Positions 17,989-26,734 of a stretch of DNA of 64,000 nucleotides are shown here, in pieces; position 1 is the first letter of the stretch; each line of letters starts with the position of its first letter. A model generated the notes under the pieces. The model ran no database searches. It was not told where the DNA came from and was given only the letters and a program-made list of their open reading frames with translations. The DNA is from Tenacibaculum sp. 1_MG-2023 (GTDB lineage: Bacteria; Bacteroidota; Bacteroidia; Flavobacteriales; Flavobacteriaceae). The position numbers and the translations under genes are program-made. The DNA lies in contig NZ_JAUORH010000001.1 of the NCBI RefSeq assembly GCF_030547425.1, forward strand, positions 1 to 64,000. The letters run 5' to 3'.

Positions 17989-20091
17989 ATGAAAACCATT
18001 CACAAAATGCTGTTTACTACTGCCGTTGCTTCTTTAGGAGTTATTGCATGTAAAACAGATAAAAAGCCTGAAGAAAAAGTACAGGCAATTGTTTTAGAAA
18101 ACATGGATACTTCGGTTAAACCTACCGATGATTTCTTTAGATATGTTAACGGTTCTTGGATTGATAACACTGAAATTCCTGCTGATGAAACTTCTTGGGG
18201 AGGATTTAATCAATTAAGAAAAACCACTACCAAAGATGTATTAGCTATCTTAAACAAGGCTATTGAAGAAGGTAACTTCCCAAAAATAAAAGATGCTGAA
18301 GGAAACGAAATAGATTCTGATCAAGAAAAAGCGGTAAACTACTACGAAACCATTATGGATACCGTAGCTAGAAATAAAGCTGGTAAAGCACCAGTACAAC
18401 CTTTTCTTGAAAAAATTGAAGAAATTAAAAACTTAAACGACGTACAAACATTCATTACCAACATGGCTCCTTATGGAGGTGCTGGTTTTTATGGTTTTGG
18501 TGTTTTTAACGACCTTAAGAACAGTAGTATGAATGCTGGTTACATGGGAGCTGGCGGACTTGGTTTATCAAGAGATTACTACGTAGATGAAAAGGTAAAA
18601 GACAAACTTGAAAAATATGAAGTATTTGTAGCTAAAATGTTACAAGAGTTTGGTGATGATGAGGCTACAGCCAAAAAGAATGCAGCAACTATTGTTGCTT
18701 TTGAAAAGAGTTTAGCTGAACCTAGAATGACAAAAGAAGAACGTAGAGATACTCGTAAAATTTACAACCCAATGACCCTTGCTGAATTAACTGAGTTAGC
18801 TCCAGTAATCGATTGGGAAGCTCATTTGAAAGGAATTGGTGTTGATCTTGAAGGATTAGATGATTCTAAAGGTCTTGAAAAGATTATTGTTACAGATCCA
18901 GGGTATTTCAAAGCAATGAATGAAGTACTTAAAAATAGTCCTATTGAAACTGTTAAATTATCATTACGTTGGAATGCTATCAACAATTCATTAGGTTTAT
19001 TATCTACCGATTTAGAAACTGCAAACTGGGAATTTTACAGTAAAGAAATGCGTGGAGCTAAACAACAACGCCCAAGAAACGAGCGTGCTTTAGCAAACTT
19101 AAACGGAGCTATTGGTGAAGCTTTAGGTAAATTATATGTAGATGAAAAGTTTCCACCAGAAGCGAAGCAAAAAGCTAAGGAGATGATTGATAACGTAATG
19201 TTAGGTTTTGAAAAACGTATTGCGCAATTACCATGGATGAGTGAAGAAACAAAAGAAAAAGCATTAGATAAATTACACAAATTAACTGTTAAGATTGCAT
19301 ACCCTGATAAATGGAAAGACTACTCTGCTTTACTTGTTAAAGGTTTAGATGAAGGTGGTACCTATTTTGACAATGCTGTAAACGTTCGTAAGTGGAACTT
19401 TGAAAAAGATATGGCTAAGTTAGGTAAAGAAGTTGATAGAACTGAATGGGGAATGTCTCCTCAAACAGTAAACGCTTACTTTAACCCTGTAAACAATGAA
19501 ATCGTATTCCCAGCAGCAATTTTACAACCTCCTTTTTATAACTATAAGGCTGATGAAGCTGTGAACTATGGAGGAATTGGAGCTGTTATTGGTCATGAAA
19601 TCTCTCACAGTTTTGATGATTCTGGTGCTCGTTTTGATGGTGATGGAAACCTTAAAAACTGGTGGACAGAAGAGGATTCTGAAAAGTTTAAAAAAGCAGG
19701 TGCTAAATTAATAAAACAATACAGTGATATTATTGCTATTGATAGCATGCATTTAAATGGAGAATATACTTTAGGAGAAAATATTGGTGATTTAGGAGGT
19801 GTACAAGCTGCCTATGAAGGGTTACAGGTTTTCTTAGGAAAAAATGGTCGTCCAGAAAAAATTGATGGTTATACACCAGAACAACGTTTCTTCCTTTCTT
19901 GGGGAACTATTTGGAGAACAAAAATGCGTGATGAAGCGCTTAAAAACTTGATTATGACAAATACACATGCTCCAGGGCAATACAGAGCTTATATGCCTCT
20001 TAAAAACGTAGATGCTTTTTATGAAGCATTTGATGTTAAAGAGGGAGATAAAATGTATTTAAAACCAGAAGATCGTGTAAGAATTTGGTAA
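17989..20091 (+). CDS. M13 family (neprilysin/PepO-like) metallopeptidase lipoprotein
   Basis: 700-aa zinc endopeptidase. The ATG at 17989 gives a signal peptide with lipobox VIAC; the longer frame starts at a TTG inside the upstream terminator stem and is rejected. Zinc ligands are His536 and His540 in GHEISHSFDD and Glu597 in GENIGDLGG, the M13 signature. NAYFNPVNNEIVFPA (substrate-binding NAYY-like motif) and the final RVRIW tail are also typical. Probably degrades peptides in the periplasm or at the cell surface, complementing the upstream prolyl oligopeptidase. Confidence 0.94.
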   Translation: MKTIHKMLFTTAVASLGVIACKTDKKPEEKVQAIVLENMDTSVKPTDDFFRYVNGSWIDNTEIPADETSWGGFNQLRKTTTKDVLAILNKAIEEGNFPKIKDAEGNEIDSDQEKAVNYYETIMDTVARNKAGKAPVQPFLEKIEEIKNLNDVQTFITNMAPYGGAGFYGFGVFNDLKNSSMNAGYMGAGGLGLSRDYYVDEKVKDKLEKYEVFVAKMLQEFGDDEATAKKNAATIVAFEKSLAEPRMTKEERRDTRKIYNPMTLAELTELAPVIDWEAHLKGIGVDLEGLDDSKGLEKIIVTDPGYFKAMNEVLKNSPIETVKLSLRWNAINNSLGLLSTDLETANWEFYSKEMRGAKQQRPRNERALANLNGAIGEALGKLYVDEKFPPEAKQKAKEMIDNVMLGFEKRIAQLPWMSEETKEKALDKLHKLTVKIAYPDKWKDYSALLVKGLDEGGTYFDNAVNVRKWNFEKDMAKLGKEVDRTEWGMSPQTVNAYFNPVNNEIVFPAAILQPPFYNYKADEAVNYGGIGAVIGHEISHSFDDSGARFDGDGNLKNWWTEEDSEKFKKAGAKLIKQYSDIIAIDSMHLNGEYTLGENIGDLGGVQAAYEGLQVFLGKNGRPEKIDGYTPEQRFFLSWGTIWRTKMRDEALKNLIMTNTHAPGQYRAYMPLKNVDAFYEAFDVKEGDKMYLKPEDRVRIW

Positions 20092-20116
20092 ATTCAATTA
20101 AAAAATAAGTACCTTT

Positions 20117-20149
20117 AAACCAGTGTATAAGCACTGGTTTTTTTATTTT
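20117..20149 (+). terminator. terminator after the M13 peptidase gene
   Basis: AAACCAGTG/CACTGGTTT with loop TATAAG, followed by TTTTATTTT. Confidence 0.9.
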
Positions 20150-20219
20150 AAAAAATTAATAATAGAGTATTGTATATTTCAAAAAATAGTAAGTAATTCG
20201 CTCACCTTAATTTTAAAAA

Positions 20220-20633
20220 ATGAGACTAATTGGAAGGGTTGAAAAAATATCCTTTTTAAACTGGGAAATAGAAGATTTGCCCGTAAAGATTGATACTGGA
20301 GCTTATACTTCTGCGATACACTGCAAACATATTGAAGAAAAAGACGGTGTATTAGAGTTTATACTATTATGCCCTAAGACAGAAAGGTATAATAATAAAT
20401 TACTCCAAACTACAAAGTATAAAGTTAAAAGCATAAGAAGCTCAAACGGAAAAAAACAAAAGAGATATGTTGTTTCCACATCCGCTATTTTTTACGGCAA
20501 AAAATATAAAATAAAGCTATCGTTATCAGATAGAGGTAAAATGAATTATCCAGTATTAATTGGTAGAAAATTTTTAAATAAAAAATTTATTGTAGATGTT
20601 TCACAAAAAAACATCACTTCAAAAGAAATATAA
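20220..20633 (+). CDS. RimB-like retropepsin-fold protein (Zn_protease/PF05618 family)
   Basis: 137-aa protein with the aspartic-protease-like signature KIDTGAYTSAIH (Asp25-Thr-Gly-Ala), then SIRSSNGKKQKR and YPVLIGRKFL, typical of the family called putative ATP-dependent zinc protease. Homologues next to rimK (RimB in Pseudomonas) process glutamate tails on ribosomal protein S6. The rimK gene starts 3 bp after this stop, so the pair is an operon. Catalysis by a single Asp would need a dimer, as in retropepsins. I do not give a symbol, but RimB is the likely equivalent. Confidence 0.8.
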   Translation: MRLIGRVEKISFLNWEIEDLPVKIDTGAYTSAIHCKHIEEKDGVLEFILLCPKTERYNNKLLQTTKYKVKSIRSSNGKKQKRYVVSTSAIFYGKKYKIKLSLSDRGKMNYPVLIGRKFLNKKFIVDVSQKNITSKEI

Positions 20634-20636
20634 AAA

Positions 20637-21509
20637 ATGAAAATTGTTGTTCTTTCTAGAAACCCTAAATTATATTCAACAAAACGCTTAGTAGAAGCAG
20701 GCGAAAAAAGAGGTCATGAAATGGTCGTATTAGATCATACTAAATGTGATCTTATTATTGAAAAAAAGAAGCCTGCTATAGTATACAATCATGAACTTAT
20801 AACCGATGTTGATGCTATTATACCTCGTATTGGTGCTTCAGTTACTTTTTATGGTACCGCAGTTGTTCGTCAATTCGAAATGATGAAAGTATTTTCTGCA
20901 GTAGAATCACAGGCTTTAGTACGATCTAGAGATAAACTAAGTAGTTTACAAGTGCTTTCAAGAGCAAATTTAGGACTACCAAAAACCGTTTTTACCAATT
21001 ACTCAAAAGATACCTCTGAAATCATCAAAAAAGTAGGAGGAGCTCCTTTAATAGTTAAACTTTTAGAAGGAACACAAGGTTTAGGTGTTGTGTTAGCAGA
21101 AACCAAAAAAGCTGCAGAATCTGTTATAGAAGCTTTTAATGGCTTACAAGCTCGTGTAATTGTTCAAGAGTATATCAAAGAAGCTAAAGGAGCAGATATT
21201 CGTGTTTTTGTAGTAGATGGAGTTGTTGTTGGAGCCATGAAGCGTCAAGGTAAAGAAGGAGAGTTTAGATCAAACCTACATCGAGGAGGAACTTCAGAAA
21301 TTATAGAATTAACTGATGAAGAAGAAAATGCAGCTTTAAAAGCTGTTAAAGCAATGAAGTTAGGTATTGCTGGTGTAGATATGTTACAGTCAGATAGAGG
21401 TCCGTTAATTTTAGAGGTTAATTCTTCCCCTGGTTTAGAAGGCATAGAAAAAGCTACAGGAAAAGATGTAGCAAAAAGCATTATACGTTACGTAGAAAGA
21501 AGCGCTTAA
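20637..21509 (+). CDS. rimK: ribosomal protein S6--L-glutamate ligase family (ATP-grasp)
   Basis: 290-aa ATP-grasp ligase that adds glutamate residues to the C-terminus of ribosomal protein S6 in characterised members. The N-terminal part holds the short preATP-grasp domain ([15 protein letters not shown]). ATP and metal sites are seen as [31 protein letters not shown] and [15 protein letters not shown], the last giving the Mg-binding Glu and Asn. The length is usual for RimK. Coupled to the RimB-like gene upstream; a clear terminator follows. Confidence 0.92.
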   Translation: MKIVVLSRNPKLYSTKRLVEAGEKRGHEMVVLDHTKCDLIIEKKKPAIVYNHELITDVDAIIPRIGASVTFYGTAVVRQFEMMKVFSAVESQALVRSRDKLSSLQVLSRANLGLPKTVFTNYSKDTSEIIKKVGGAPLIVKLLEGTQGLGVVLAETKKAAESVIEAFNGLQARVIVQEYIKEAKGADIRVFVVDGVVVGAMKRQGKEGEFRSNLHRGGTSEIIELTDEEENAALKAVKAMKLGIAGVDMLQSDRGPLILEVNSSPGLEGIEKATGKDVAKSIIRYVERSA

Positions 21510-21513
21510 AAAC

Positions 21514-21546
21514 AAAACCGATACTCTCTGTATCGGTTTTTTGTTT
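21514..21546 (+). terminator. terminator of rimB-like/rimK
   Basis: AAAACCGATAC/GTATCGGTTTT with loop TCTCT, then TTGTTT. Confidence 0.9.
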
Positions 21547-21567
21547 ATAACTAAACAATTACTTTTG
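21541..21567 (+). promoter_or_regulatory. promoter of the orphan ABC ATPase gene (TTG-N16-TACTTTTG)
   Basis: TTG at 21541 and TACTTTTG at 21560-21567. The ATG follows only 5 bases later, so transcription probably starts at or next to the ATG and the mRNA would be leaderless. Confidence 0.6.
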
Positions 21568-21572
21568 TAGCT

Positions 21573-22508
21573 ATGCTACAAGTAAACAATATTTCATTCA
21601 CTTATCCGTCAAAAGAAAAAACTTTAGAAAACATCCAATTTACACTTCAAAAAGGAGAGCATCTCTGTGTAATGGGTGAAAGCGGTTGTGGGAAATCTAC
21701 CCTTTTAAAAATTGTATATGGATTACTCGATGTTGATCATGGAAGTTTACACTGGAACGACACACAAATATTAGGCCCTGAACATTACCTTGTTCCTGGT
21801 ATGGAGTTTTTTAAATATGTCGCACAAGATTTTGATTTGATGCCTTTTACATCAGTAAGTGAAAATATTAAGAAGTTTTTATCTCGATTTTATCCAAAAG
21901 AAGCTGAAGAAAGAACAAAAGAACTTCTTGAAGTTATTGAAATGACTGAATTGGCAAACGAAAAAGTTAAAAACTTAAGTGGCGGACAACAACAACGAGT
22001 AGCCATAGCAAGGGCTCTCGCAAAAAAACCTGAATTACTATTGTTAGATGAACCTTTCAGTCAAATAGACAACTTTAAAAAGAACTCATTAAGGCGACGA
22101 TTGTTTTCTTATTTAAAAAAGAAAAATATTGCTTGTATTGTTGCAACGCACGACGGAAATGATGCGCTTTCTTTTGCTGATACTATGATGGTAATTCGCA
22201 ACCATAAAGTCATTGCATACAATAGTCCAGCAAACCTGTATAAAAACCCAAAAGAAAAGTATGTAGCTTCTTTATTTGATGATGTAAACGAACTCACCAT
22301 AAATAAACAAACATTATTACTATATCCTAACTTACTTGAGATTACCAAAAAACCATCAAAATTAGAAGGAACTGTATTGAAATCTTATTTTAAAGGGAAC
22401 TATTGGCTAATAGAAGTTGCGTACAACAACCAATCAATTTTTATAAATCACTTTGAAAGTATTGAGTATAAAAAAACGGTCTCTTTTAAAATAAAAGAGA
22501 CTGTTTAA
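21573..22508 (+). CDS. ABC transporter ATP-binding protein (orphan)
   Basis: 311-aa ABC ATPase. Walker A is GESGCGKST (35-43), Q-loop AQDFDLMPF, signature LSGGQQQRVA (135-144), Walker B LLLLDEP (155-161) and the switch His193. Residues about 245-308 form an extra C-terminal OB/TOBE-like domain as in importer ATPases of the PotA/CysA type. No permease or binding-protein gene is nearby, so the transported substrate is unknown. The promoter-to-ATG distance suggests a leaderless mRNA, and the last codons sit inside the gene's own hairpin. Confidence 0.88.
   Translation: MLQVNNISFTYPSKEKTLENIQFTLQKGEHLCVMGESGCGKSTLLKIVYGLLDVDHGSLHWNDTQILGPEHYLVPGMEFFKYVAQDFDLMPFTSVSENIKKFLSRFYPKEAEERTKELLEVIEMTELANEKVKNLSGGQQQRVAIARALAKKPELLLLDEPFSQIDNFKKNSLRRRLFSYLKKKNIACIVATHDGNDALSFADTMMVIRNHKVIAYNSPANLYKNPKEKYVASLFDDVNELTINKQTLLLYPNLLEITKKPSKLEGTVLKSYFKGNYWLIEVAYNNQSIFINHFESIEYKKTVSFKIKETV
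22475..22506 (+). terminator. hairpin overlapping the 3' end of the ABC ATPase CDS
   Basis: Arms about 22475-22488 and 22492-22505 (core GTCTCTTTTA/TAAAAGAGAC, one G-T pair) with loop AAA. The stem reaches the stop codon, and the tail is only TTTAAACC, so termination efficiency is uncertain. Confidence 0.5.
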
Positions 22509-22696
22509 ACCAATAATAACTATCTCAATAATTATTACTCAACTATCTTAAAATAAATTATTTTTCTAAAAAAATACACCCTTACCGTCTAAATACCAAA
22601 AGATAAAAGTGTATTATAGCTTCTTTTTCTGTTCTGGTTATAACAACCTTTCCTGCATTTAGAACAAGTAGTTTTTATTTTACCCTACCTTATGCT

Positions 22697-23149
22697 TTAA
22701 AAAACTTCTTTAATGGTATTTTTTGCTCCATTAAACTCAAAAGATTCTCCTTCTTTTTTTCCTAAGATTAACTTTCCTATGGGTGAAGATGGAGATACAG
22801 CAAAGTATGTTTTATTTTCAACAACTAACAAACCTACGCTTACACTAATAAAATAGTTTATGGCTGAGGTAGTAATAACCACGCTACCTAAATGAGCATT
22901 TTTTGAAGTTGTTTCTGTATTAATTTTTGCAAGTGTTTCTTTCATTTGAGCAACTCCGCTAAGTTGCTGACTCGCTTTTTCCATTTCTAACTGTAGCATT
23001 GCTCTACCTGTTTCATGTTTATCTCCTGCAGAACTCTTTGTTTCTGATTGCAACGCTTTTTGATGAAAGGTAATCGTTTCTTCTACTGTTTGTAAACGTT
23101 TATTCACATACAACTCACATTGTTTGTATAATTCTTCTTTAATATTCAT
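22697..23149 (-). CDS. GreA/GreB-like protein
   Basis: 150-aa relative of transcript-cleavage factors. Residues 5-80 are an antiparallel coiled coil; its tip carries SSAGDKHETG with Asp43 and Glu46 spaced as in the catalytic GDLxEN tip of GreA. Residues 85-150 match the FKBP-like C-terminal domain, with SPSSPIGKLILGKKEGE in place of the SPIGRALLGK motif. Database entries often label this family 3-oxoacyl-ACP synthase, which the sequence does not support. It probably binds RNA polymerase through the secondary channel, as an extra Gre-type factor. It follows the FAD oxidase gene by 22 bp. Confidence 0.75.
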   Translation of the reverse strand: MNIKEELYKQCELYVNKRLQTVEETITFHQKALQSETKSSAGDKHETGRAMLQLEMEKASQQLSGVAQMKETLAKINTETTSKNAHLGSVVITTSAINYFISVSVGLLVVENKTYFAVSPSSPIGKLILGKKEGESFEFNGAKNTIKEVF

Positions 23150-23171
23150 TTTTTTACCTCTCTAAACAACA

Positions 23172-24287
23172 TTAATCCATAAGTTCAGCTAGCTCCTTCC
23201 CTACCAAACTTCCTATGGCAACCCCCATTCCACCTAAACGAACTCCGCAAAACACATTATTTGAAAGCTGCTTTACAATGGTTTTTTTCTGATTTCCAAC
23301 TCCCATAATTCCGCTCCAACGATGTTCAATTTCAACTTTAGTATTTGGTAAGATTGTAGTTTTTAAAATTTCCTCTAATTTATTTTGAATAAGTACTGTC
23401 TGTCCAAAATCAGTAGTTTCTTCACCTTTGAAATTAAGATTCCTCCCTCCTCCAAACAAAATTCTATTATCAATATTTCTAAAATAATAATATCCTTTAT
23501 CTAAGTGAAAAGTTCCTTTAATATGGAGGTTTTTAATTGGTTTCGTAATTAACACTTGTGCTCTTGCTGGTTGTACTTTTTCGTTTAATAGCTGATTTGA
23601 AAACCCGTTGGTAGCAATAAATAGCTTTTTGGTATTAAATGTTATTTGATTTGTTTTTACTGCAACTTGCTCATTGTTTTCAATAAAGTTTTCAACATGA
23701 ATAGTATTGATGATTTTGATTCCTGAGGACAACACTTTTTTTAACAGTTTCGCTGCCATTTTACCAGTATCAATCTGTCCTTCAAAATTATTGGTAATAT
23801 AATTTTGATGAATATTTTTAAAATGAAACTTATTGTCATCGACTGTAAAAACATCTGAAGAAAATAACGGTTGTAAAAGTTTGTTTATAACCTCTTTTTT
23901 ATCCAAACACGATTCATATAGTTCAGTTGTTAAAAAAAGTTCATATCCTTTATTTTGTTGAAAATCGATGTTTTTATCACCTAGGTTAGTTCTTAAAAGC
24001 TGTAAGCCTTCCCAACGTTTTTTCACCAAATTAAAAACTTCTCCTTCAGTATGTGTTTCTAAATCATCAATTAATTCTGATAAACTCCCAAAACAAGCAA
24101 ATCCTGCATTTTTAGTACTTGCTCCTTGCGGTAATATTCCTTTTTCAAGAATAAGAATTTTGGCTTTCGGGTAATTTTTACTCAGTTGTAATGCACAGTT
24201 TAACCCAACAATACCGCTACCTACTACTGTAAAATCGACATCTTTAAACCATTCTTTTAATTCCCAATAACTGAAATTCAACTTCAT
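23172..24287 (-). CDS. FAD-dependent oxidoreductase (DAO/glycine oxidase family)
   Basis: 371-aa flavoenzyme of the D-amino-acid oxidase fold. The FAD motif VVGSGIVGLNCA begins at residue 21 and EKGILPQGASTKNAGFA is the characteristic second FAD contact. A C-terminal GVRLGGMGVAIGS closes the FAD site. Substrate is probably an amine or amino acid; not specified by the sequence. The ATG at 24287 is preferred over ATG 24344, because the 19 extra residues carry no domain and would run into the divergent promoter. Operonic with the Gre-like gene. Confidence 0.8.
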   Translation of the reverse strand: MKLNFSYWELKEWFKDVDFTVVGSGIVGLNCALQLSKNYPKAKILILEKGILPQGASTKNAGFACFGSLSELIDDLETHTEGEVFNLVKKRWEGLQLLRTNLGDKNIDFQQNKGYELFLTTELYESCLDKKEVINKLLQPLFSSDVFTVDDNKFHFKNIHQNYITNNFEGQIDTGKMAAKLLKKVLSSGIKIINTIHVENFIENNEQVAVKTNQITFNTKKLFIATNGFSNQLLNEKVQPARAQVLITKPIKNLHIKGTFHLDKGYYYFRNIDNRILFGGGRNLNFKGEETTDFGQTVLIQNKLEEILKTTILPNTKVEIEHRWSGIMGVGNQKKTIVKQLSNNVFCGVRLGGMGVAIGSLVGKELAELMD

Positions 24288-24298
24288 ATAAATCTGAT

Positions 24299-24306
24299 TA
24301 TATTTG
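24299..24306 (+). promoter_or_regulatory. -7 element upstream of the lipoprotein gene 24359-24820
   Basis: TATATTTG on the plus strand, 52 bases before the ATG; it lies in the divergent spacer with the FAD oxidase gene. Confidence 0.45.
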
Positions 24307-24358
24307 TGACTTGGCACGCTCCTTGAATGTCTAAATGTAAACATTAAAAAACAACTCT

Positions 24359-24820
24359 ATGAAATTAATTGGAATCTTAATTTTAGCTTTAAGTTTTACG
24401 AAATGTGCAAGTGTAAAAATGGAAAACAATCATCCTTTCAAAATAGAATCAGCAAGTTATTCTCATGTAACTGGTGGTGTAAAAGGTAGCTACAGCTCTA
24501 CTAACTTAATTATTTATTTTGCTCCTGAAGAGTCTGTTGATTTTCAAAAAGTATATTTTCAAAATAGAATTACCAAAGCTGTTGTTGAGCAACATAATGA
24601 TAAACAATACATCGCTGCTCGTTATAAAACCTCATTTAATAACAGAAAAGATCTTATTTTACATGCTGACCCTAAAAAAGAGTTTGGAAACACCCCAACA
24701 GAAGAATTTCCTTTCGAATTAAAAGAAAATGAAGCAATGGTTTCATATGTTGTAGGAAAGAAAATACACTACGTTAAAATAGAAAACATTATAAAAAAAG
24801 ATAGGGTCTTTATGCAATAA
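24359..24820 (+). CDS. hypothetical lipoprotein
   Basis: 153-aa protein of no family known to me. The signal peptide ends in a lipobox SFTKC (Cys16), so it is predicted to be membrane-anchored on the periplasmic or surface side. The mature part is soluble and mixed alpha/beta, with no recognisable catalytic motif. Single-gene transcript with a promoter-like element and its own terminator. Confidence 0.7.
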   Translation: MKLIGILILALSFTKCASVKMENNHPFKIESASYSHVTGGVKGSYSSTNLIIYFAPEESVDFQKVYFQNRITKAVVEQHNDKQYIAARYKTSFNNRKDLILHADPKKEFGNTPTEEFPFELKENEAMVSYVVGKKIHYVKIENIIKKDRVFMQ

Positions 24821-24843
24821 AAACCTCAGCATAGAATAGCTTT

Positions 24844-24870
24844 AAACACCTCTTTTTTGAGGTGTTTTTT
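24844..24870 (+). terminator. terminator after lipoprotein gene
   Basis: AAACACCTC/GAGGTGTTT with a six-T loop, followed by a T run that merges into the next promoter. Confidence 0.9.
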
Positions 24871-24877
24871 ATTTTTG
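24870..24877 (+). promoter_or_regulatory. -7 element of the next lipoprotein gene
   Basis: TATTTTTG directly abutting the upstream terminator T tract, 46 bases before ATG 24924. Confidence 0.45.
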
Positions 24878-24923
24878 GCACGTAATTTGAAAACTTATTA
24901 GCATAACCATAAAACGAATGCTT

Positions 24924-25841
24924 ATGAAACGTATAAAATTACTTTTAGTACTACTTATTAGTGGTGTAACACTTACGTCGTGTGTTGTAAGAAATGAAAT
25001 TGTAGATGATGGTTTTGCTTTAAGCGAATATATTTCAAGTTATGATTTATGGTATGTAGATTATCACAGAACTACTGGTAGTGGCGAAGTTCCTTTTTTA
25101 TCAAGAGCTTTTACCATTTCCTTTTTAAACGGAACCATGTATGCAAATAACAATATTGTTGATGTTGGTAAAACAGGAAATGGTTTTGGTATAGCTGTAG
25201 GTAACTATGGCACCTACGGAACCGCTTTAGAAACGCGTCACGATATAGATGGATATTTTGAATTTGATGTAGTACAACTTTCTAGTAATGAAATTAGAAT
25301 TGATGATTTGTCTCAAAATGTGAGTTATTATCTAGTAGGTTACCAAGTAGATACATTTGATTATGACATGTTATTTTATGACAATATTGAATATTTTTTA
25401 CAAGAGTTTAAAGCTTGGAAAAGAACTGATGAAGCTGGGGGTAGACCAAACCCTTTTGATAACGAGCATTACCTTAGGTTTACACCAAAAAATAATGTAA
25501 CTTTCAATTCGTCAAATGACCCTTTTGGCACAAATGTTGATTATATTAATTGGGACTTTGAAGGAAACTATATTGTTAGAAATGTTACAGGTGAAAACAG
25601 CCTAAAATATTTAACACTTAATTATGATAACGGAGATACTGAAGAGTTTGATTTAACCGTTATAAATGACGAAACAATACGATTAAAACACGTAAGTTCA
25701 AGAACAACATATATTTTTTCTGGTATAGAATTTATACAATATCTTAAAGGAGAAAAAACAAGTACTACAAAACCAGCTGTAAGGAATAGCGGTAGAAAAC
25801 GTACTAAAATAGAAAGAGAAACAGTTCCGAAAAGGAAATAA
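24924..25841 (+). CDS. flavobacterial conserved lipoprotein
   Basis: 305-aa lipoprotein of a family common in Flavobacteriia. The lipobox is TLTSC. The mature region contains SYDLWYVDYHRTTG, FLSRAFTISFLNGT and YANNNIVDVGKTGNGFGI, which I recognise as family landmarks. Public entries sometimes call it nicotinic acid mononucleotide adenylyltransferase; no nucleotidyltransferase HxGH motif is present, so that name is unsupported. The tail is strongly basic (RNSGRKRTKIER). ATG 24924 gives the usual MKR start; ATG 24918 is two codons earlier. Confidence 0.7.
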   Translation: MKRIKLLLVLLISGVTLTSCVVRNEIVDDGFALSEYISSYDLWYVDYHRTTGSGEVPFLSRAFTISFLNGTMYANNNIVDVGKTGNGFGIAVGNYGTYGTALETRHDIDGYFEFDVVQLSSNEIRIDDLSQNVSYYLVGYQVDTFDYDMLFYDNIEYFLQEFKAWKRTDEAGGRPNPFDNEHYLRFTPKNNVTFNSSNDPFGTNVDYINWDFEGNYIVRNVTGENSLKYLTLNYDNGDTEEFDLTVINDETIRLKHVSSRTTYIFSGIEFIQYLKGEKTSTTKPAVRNSGRKRTKIERETVPKRK

Positions 25842-25893
25842 AAATAAAGTTTGGTTAGTTGATTTTTGGTTGGTGTAGTAGCCAACTGAAAAG

Positions 25894-25919
25894 AACCGCC
25901 CCTCACGGGGCGGTTTTTC
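25894..25919 (+). terminator. GC-rich terminator
   Basis: AACCGCCCC/GGGGCGGTT with loop TCAC and TTT. It is unusually GC-rich for this DNA. Confidence 0.9.
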
Positions 25920-25975
25920 ATTTTATAATAGTAGCTTAACATAAAAAACTTTACCTTTATACAAAACAACAAACC

Positions 25976-26731
25976 ATGCAACAAACTGCTTTAATTACTG
26001 GAGCAACCTCAGGTATTGGTAAGGCAACCGCTCAACTTTTTGCTAAGAATAACATTAACTTAATTATTTGTGGTAGGCGTATTGAAAAACTACAACAATT
26101 ACAACAAGAACTATCACAGTTCACCAAGGTACATGTACTTCAGTTTGATGTTCGTTATAACAAAGAAGTACTAAAAGCAATCAATAGTTTACCTATTGAG
26201 TTTAAACATATTAATATTCTTATTAACAATGCTGGAAATGCTCATGGATTAAACAGTATTCAAAATGGAAATATTGATGATTGGGATGCTATGATTGACG
26301 GAAACGTAAAAGGTCTTTTATACGTTTCAAAAGCCATTATTCCTCAAATGGTAGAACGGAACAATGGTTTCATTGTAAATATCGGCTCTATTGCAGGAAA
26401 AGATGTATACCCTAACGGAAATGTGTATTGTGCATCAAAGTTCGCTGTAAACGCTTTAAATAAGGGAATGCGTATTGATTTGAATCAAAATAACATTCGT
26501 GTATGTGCTATTCATCCCGGGTTGGTAGAAACTGAATTTTCTGATGTTCGTTTTAAAGGAGATTCTGAAAGAGCTAAAACTGTGTATCAAGGATACAAAG
26601 CACTACAACCTGAAGATATTGCAGATATTATTCATTTTGTGGTAACACGCCCATACCATGTTAATATTGAAGATTTAATTGTATACCCTACGGCGCAAGC
26701 TAGTGCAACTATTGTGAATAAAAACGCTTAA
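25976..26731 (+). CDS. SDR family NAD(P)-dependent oxidoreductase (YdfG-like)
   Basis: 251-aa classical short-chain dehydrogenase. The cofactor motif is TGATSGIG (8-15), then NNAG (84-87) and the catalytic Ser138, Tyr151 and Lys155 (VYCASK). CGRRIEKL after beta-2 favours NADP(H). Overall it resembles YdfG, an NADP-dependent 3-hydroxy acid/serine dehydrogenase, but substrate is not fixed by sequence. A GTG-started AlbA-domain gene begins 4 bases after the stop and is probably coupled. TACCTTTA at 25952-25959 may be a degenerate -7 element. Confidence 0.88.
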   Translation: MQQTALITGATSGIGKATAQLFAKNNINLIICGRRIEKLQQLQQELSQFTKVHVLQFDVRYNKEVLKAINSLPIEFKHINILINNAGNAHGLNSIQNGNIDDWDAMIDGNVKGLLYVSKAIIPQMVERNNGFIVNIGSIAGKDVYPNGNVYCASKFAVNALNKGMRIDLNQNNIRVCAIHPGLVETEFSDVRFKGDSERAKTVYQGYKALQPEDIADIIHFVVTRPYHVNIEDLIVYPTAQASATIVNKNA

Positions 26732-26734
26732 GTT

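Noticed and set aside
24924..25841. Nicotinic acid mononucleotide adenylyltransferase
   Set aside because: That name is used for this lipoprotein family in some entries, but no nucleotidyltransferase motif is present and the protein is exported.
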